From contig CAIZMD010000451.1 in assembly GCA_903933995.1 (NCBI GenBank), forward strand, positions 1 to 7,246: a DNA stretch of 7,246 nt, given 5' to 3'. The stretch is from an uncultured Bacteroidota bacterium. Its GTDB lineage: Bacteria; Bacteroidota; Bacteroidia; Chitinophagales; Chitinophagaceae. Under the pieces are notes generated by a model that saw only the letters and a program-made list of their open reading frames with translations, was not told where the DNA came from and did no database searches. Below are positions 5,845 to 7,246 of the stretch, in pieces; position 1 is the stretch's first letter, and the number at the start of each line of letters is the position of its first letter. The translations under genes were made by a program, and so were the position numbers.

Positions 5845-6597
5845 ATGAAACCTACAGTTTGTATTGTTGAAGACAATGAGCAGTTACGTGAAGCATTGGT
5901 GGAATTGTTGGGAAATGAATTTGACATAACAGCCCTTGAAAACGGCTCCAAATTAATAGAGTATTTGGAAGTAAAGATTCCGAATCTAATTTTATTAGAT
6001 ATCATGTTGCCATTTCCTTTGGATGGATTTTCTATTCTTAGGTTGTTGAAAAATAATGAAGCACTAGCAGCTATTCCTGTAATCCTGATGAGTGCTATTA
6101 ATAGTGAAGACAAGATTACAGAAGGGTTGGAATTAGGTGCCAATGACTATATAGTAAAGCCCTTTAAGTCAAATAACCTGTTTTTAAAGATTAGAAACCA
6201 GGTAGCTGTTCACAAGCAAAAGCAGGCAACTATTGAAAAAACTGAGTTAAGTAACCTGAATTATCAGGCTGATTCACCCGTGAACAATTTTAAAAAACAG
6301 ATTTCTGCCATTATGGAGGACTTCTCTGATAATGCCAATATTAGTGTAGAAGAAATTGCTAGTAAAATGCTGATGAGCGTTTCTACTTTGGAGCGATGGA
6401 TGAAGAAAATCTATGGTAAAAGCCCCCGTAAATTCATGTTGTCCTATAAATTAGCCAAAGCAGAAATTATGCTCAGGCAAAACATGGGGTCTGTAAAAGA
6501 CATTGCTTATATACTTGGATTTAATTCAGTTTCTTATTTCTGTAAATGTTTTAAAGAGAAATACGGGACAAGCCCATTGCAATACACCAAGAAATAA
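5845..6597 (+). CDS. Response regulator with AraC-family DNA-binding domain
   Basis: A 250-residue regulator. The N-terminal receiver (about 1-122) has acidic residues E9-D10, phosphorylation site D52 (LLDIML), S83 and K105 (VKPF). The loop after D52 reads MLPFPLDG, one residue longer than the usual MPxxDG. A linker of about 25 residues leads to an AraC-type double helix-turn-helix (about 147-250): the first helix pair contains SVEEIASKMLMSVSTLERWM and the second SVKDIAYILGFNSVSYFCKCFKEKYGTSP, the latter with the classic GF.S.SYF..CFK...G.SP pattern. It is the only DNA-binding protein of the operon and so the likely output of the pathway. It is 7 bp after the receiver/pseudokinase gene and last in the cluster. 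It is a stand-alone receiver-AraC, not a periplasmic-sensor hybrid of the HTCS kind. Target genes are unknown. Confidence 0.92.
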   Translation: MKPTVCIVEDNEQLREALVELLGNEFDITALENGSKLIEYLEVKIPNLILLDIMLPFPLDGFSILRLLKNNEALAAIPVILMSAINSEDKITEGLELGANDYIVKPFKSNNLFLKIRNQVAVHKQKQATIEKTELSNLNYQADSPVNNFKKQISAIMEDFSDNANISVEEIASKMLMSVSTLERWMKKIYGKSPRKFMLSYKLAKAEIMLRQNMGSVKDIAYILGFNSVSYFCKCFKEKYGTSPLQYTKK

Positions 6598-6672
6598 TAA
6601 TGTGGTTTTAATCCTGCCGAATTTGTTTTGTTTTTAGGTCATTAAGTGACAATACTTTCGTTTTCATAGACA

Positions 6673-6680
6673 TAATTTTG
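6673..6680 (+). promoter_or_regulatory. Candidate -7 promoter element (TAATTTTG)
   Basis: This is an exact match to TAnnTTTG lying 80 bp before the PilJ-like sensor gene. A clear -33 TTG is missing; CTTTCG at 6655-6660 is the nearest resemblance. If used, transcription would begin close to the C-rich 13-mer at 6685. Confidence 0.35.
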
Positions 6681-6684
6681 ACAT

Positions 6685-6697
6685 AATCTCCCCCCGG
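6685..6697 (+). repeat. C-rich 13-mer AATCTCCCCCCGG, copy 2
   Basis: It is identical to 993-1005 and in the same orientation. Here it precedes the hairpin at 6701-6739 instead of sitting in its loop, and it starts 5 bp after the TAATTTTG element. It ends 63 bp before the next ATG, compared with 54 bp for copy 1. Confidence 0.6.
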
Positions 6698-6700
6698 ATT

Positions 6701-6741
6701 AATAATAAGTGTTCCTAGTTGCTAGGAACGCTTATTGTTTT
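6701..6741 (+). terminator. Intrinsic terminator or leader hairpin after the signalling operon
   Basis: A long stem, 6701-6718 paired with 6722-6739 with two G-U pairs and a TTG loop, is followed by a short T-rich tract (TTTTATTT). It lies about 100 bp after the AraC regulator stop and 20 bp before the next start codon. It can end the operon transcript, but if the promoter-like TAATTTTG at 6673 is used it would instead sit in the leader of the sensor gene. Confidence 0.75.
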
Positions 6742-6760
6742 ATTTGAAATCCCTAATGTC

Positions 6761-7246
6761 ATGAAATTGCTCTCTAGAGCTGTCAAAATCAAATACCTTT
6801 TATTGGTTGCCATTACAGTCTTTGTAATTTTTGGCAATCTGGCTTTCATGCAACGTGTTCAGCACCTTAAAATGGATAATGCAAAAATTATCAACTTACT
6901 AGGAAAGGAACAATTAATCCTCAATAAAATAGGTAATCAATGGGTTTCTTGGAATAGCGATTCTAGTAAACAAGATCAAATTCATATTGAGTTTGCCAAA
7001 TTGATGAAAATCAATAATGGTTTAATTGATGGTGATGAGGAACAAGGTCTTCATGACATGGAGAATCTGAAACTCAAGAATAAGATGCTTAAATTGAGAG
7101 ACAGTCTCATCGTATTAAATTCAATGGTGAGCAAAACTGCTTCAAATAGTCAGTCATTTTTAGATTTACATATACTTATTCAAACCTGTTTAGAAAGGAT
7201 AGCAGACGATTTTTATCATGACACCCAATCCAAATATCTTTTCATA
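6761..7246 (+). CDS. Membrane sensor with PilJ-like N-terminus, probably histidine kinase (3' end outside window)
   Basis: An ATG at 6761 opens 162 codons with no stop up to the window edge. The product has a basic start (MKLLSRAVKIKY), one transmembrane segment at about residues 13-31 (LLLVAITVFVIFGNLAFM) and then a helical region holding INLLGKEQLILNKIGNQ (about 46-62), which resembles the 'INLAGRQRMLSQ' signature of the PilJ-type N-terminal sensor domain (type IV pili methyl-accepting chemotaxis transducer N-terminal domain). Proteins with this start are usually membrane sensors ending in a histidine kinase or chemotaxis domain; the output part is not visible here, so the kinase reading is inference from family habit and from the neighbouring signalling genes. 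The start is set by the short distance to the membrane segment; an overlapping ATG at 6756 ends after two codons. It follows the terminator-like hairpin by 20 bp, so it is probably not part of the upstream operon. Confidence 0.75.
   Translation, partial: MKLLSRAVKIKYLLLVAITVFVIFGNLAFMQRVQHLKMDNAKIINLLGKEQLILNKIGNQWVSWNSDSSKQDQIHIEFAKLMKINNGLIDGDEEQGLHDMENLKLKNKMLKLRDSLIVLNSMVSKTASNSQSFLDLHILIQTCLERIADDFYHDTQSKYLFI

Noticed and set aside
5817..6143. Minus-strand ORF of 108 codons opposite the AraC-type regulator
   Set aside because: It overlaps a clearly real receiver domain on the other strand and shows no recognisable domain; the other minus-strand frames within the operon and kinase gene were dismissed for the same reason.
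6638..6650. GTCA-N5-TGAC dyad after the AraC regulator
   Set aside because: Four-base arms are expected by chance, and nothing else supports an operator.
1..7246. Mobile element, CRISPR array or defence system
   Set aside because: No transposase, integrase, terminal repeats, spaced direct repeats or known defence domains are visible.

Overview
The window looks like chromosomal DNA of a Bacteroidota bacterium, possibly of the Chitinophagaceae/Sphingobacteriia type. It is AT-rich, its start codons lack clear Shine-Dalgarno sequences, several sites resemble the Bacteroidota -7 promoter element (TAnnTTTG), and it encodes a multi-PAS soluble histidine kinase and a receiver-AraC regulator of kinds common in that phylum. 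The assignment is inferred from style; there is no rRNA or other marker gene. All recognisable large genes are on the plus strand.

Left part (1-1839): the 3' end of a TldD-type metallopeptidase gene, closed by a strong intrinsic terminator; then a non-coding stretch of about 300 bp with two GTGA-WW-TCAC dyads, a promoter-like TATGTTTG, and a hairpin with a T-run whose loop holds a C-rich 13-mer; then a complete gene for a compact papain-family (C1) peptidase with no signal peptide.

Middle (1840-2432): nearly 600 bp with no convincing large gene. It holds a possible 30-residue membrane protein on the minus strand and weak promoter candidates.

Signalling operon (2433-6597): four tightly packed genes (gaps of 10, 2 and 7 bp). 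They encode a single-domain receiver, a soluble three-PAS histidine kinase with all catalytic boxes, a receiver fused to a degenerate kinase-like region that lacks the phospho-accepting histidine and the glycine boxes, and a receiver-AraC transcription factor. One apparently competent kinase thus sits with three receivers, of which only the last has a DNA-binding output. I infer that the kinase senses a cytoplasmic signal and phosphorylates one or more receivers, that the AraC protein carries the transcriptional response, and that the receiver/pseudokinase and the lone receiver act as modulators, phosphate sinks or relay parts.

Right end (6598-7246): the C-rich 13-mer recurs, again beside a promoter-like element and a terminator-type hairpin, just before the start of a membrane sensor gene with a PilJ-like N-terminus that runs off the window. 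This recurring leader layout and the pseudokinase fusion are the two things most worth following up.
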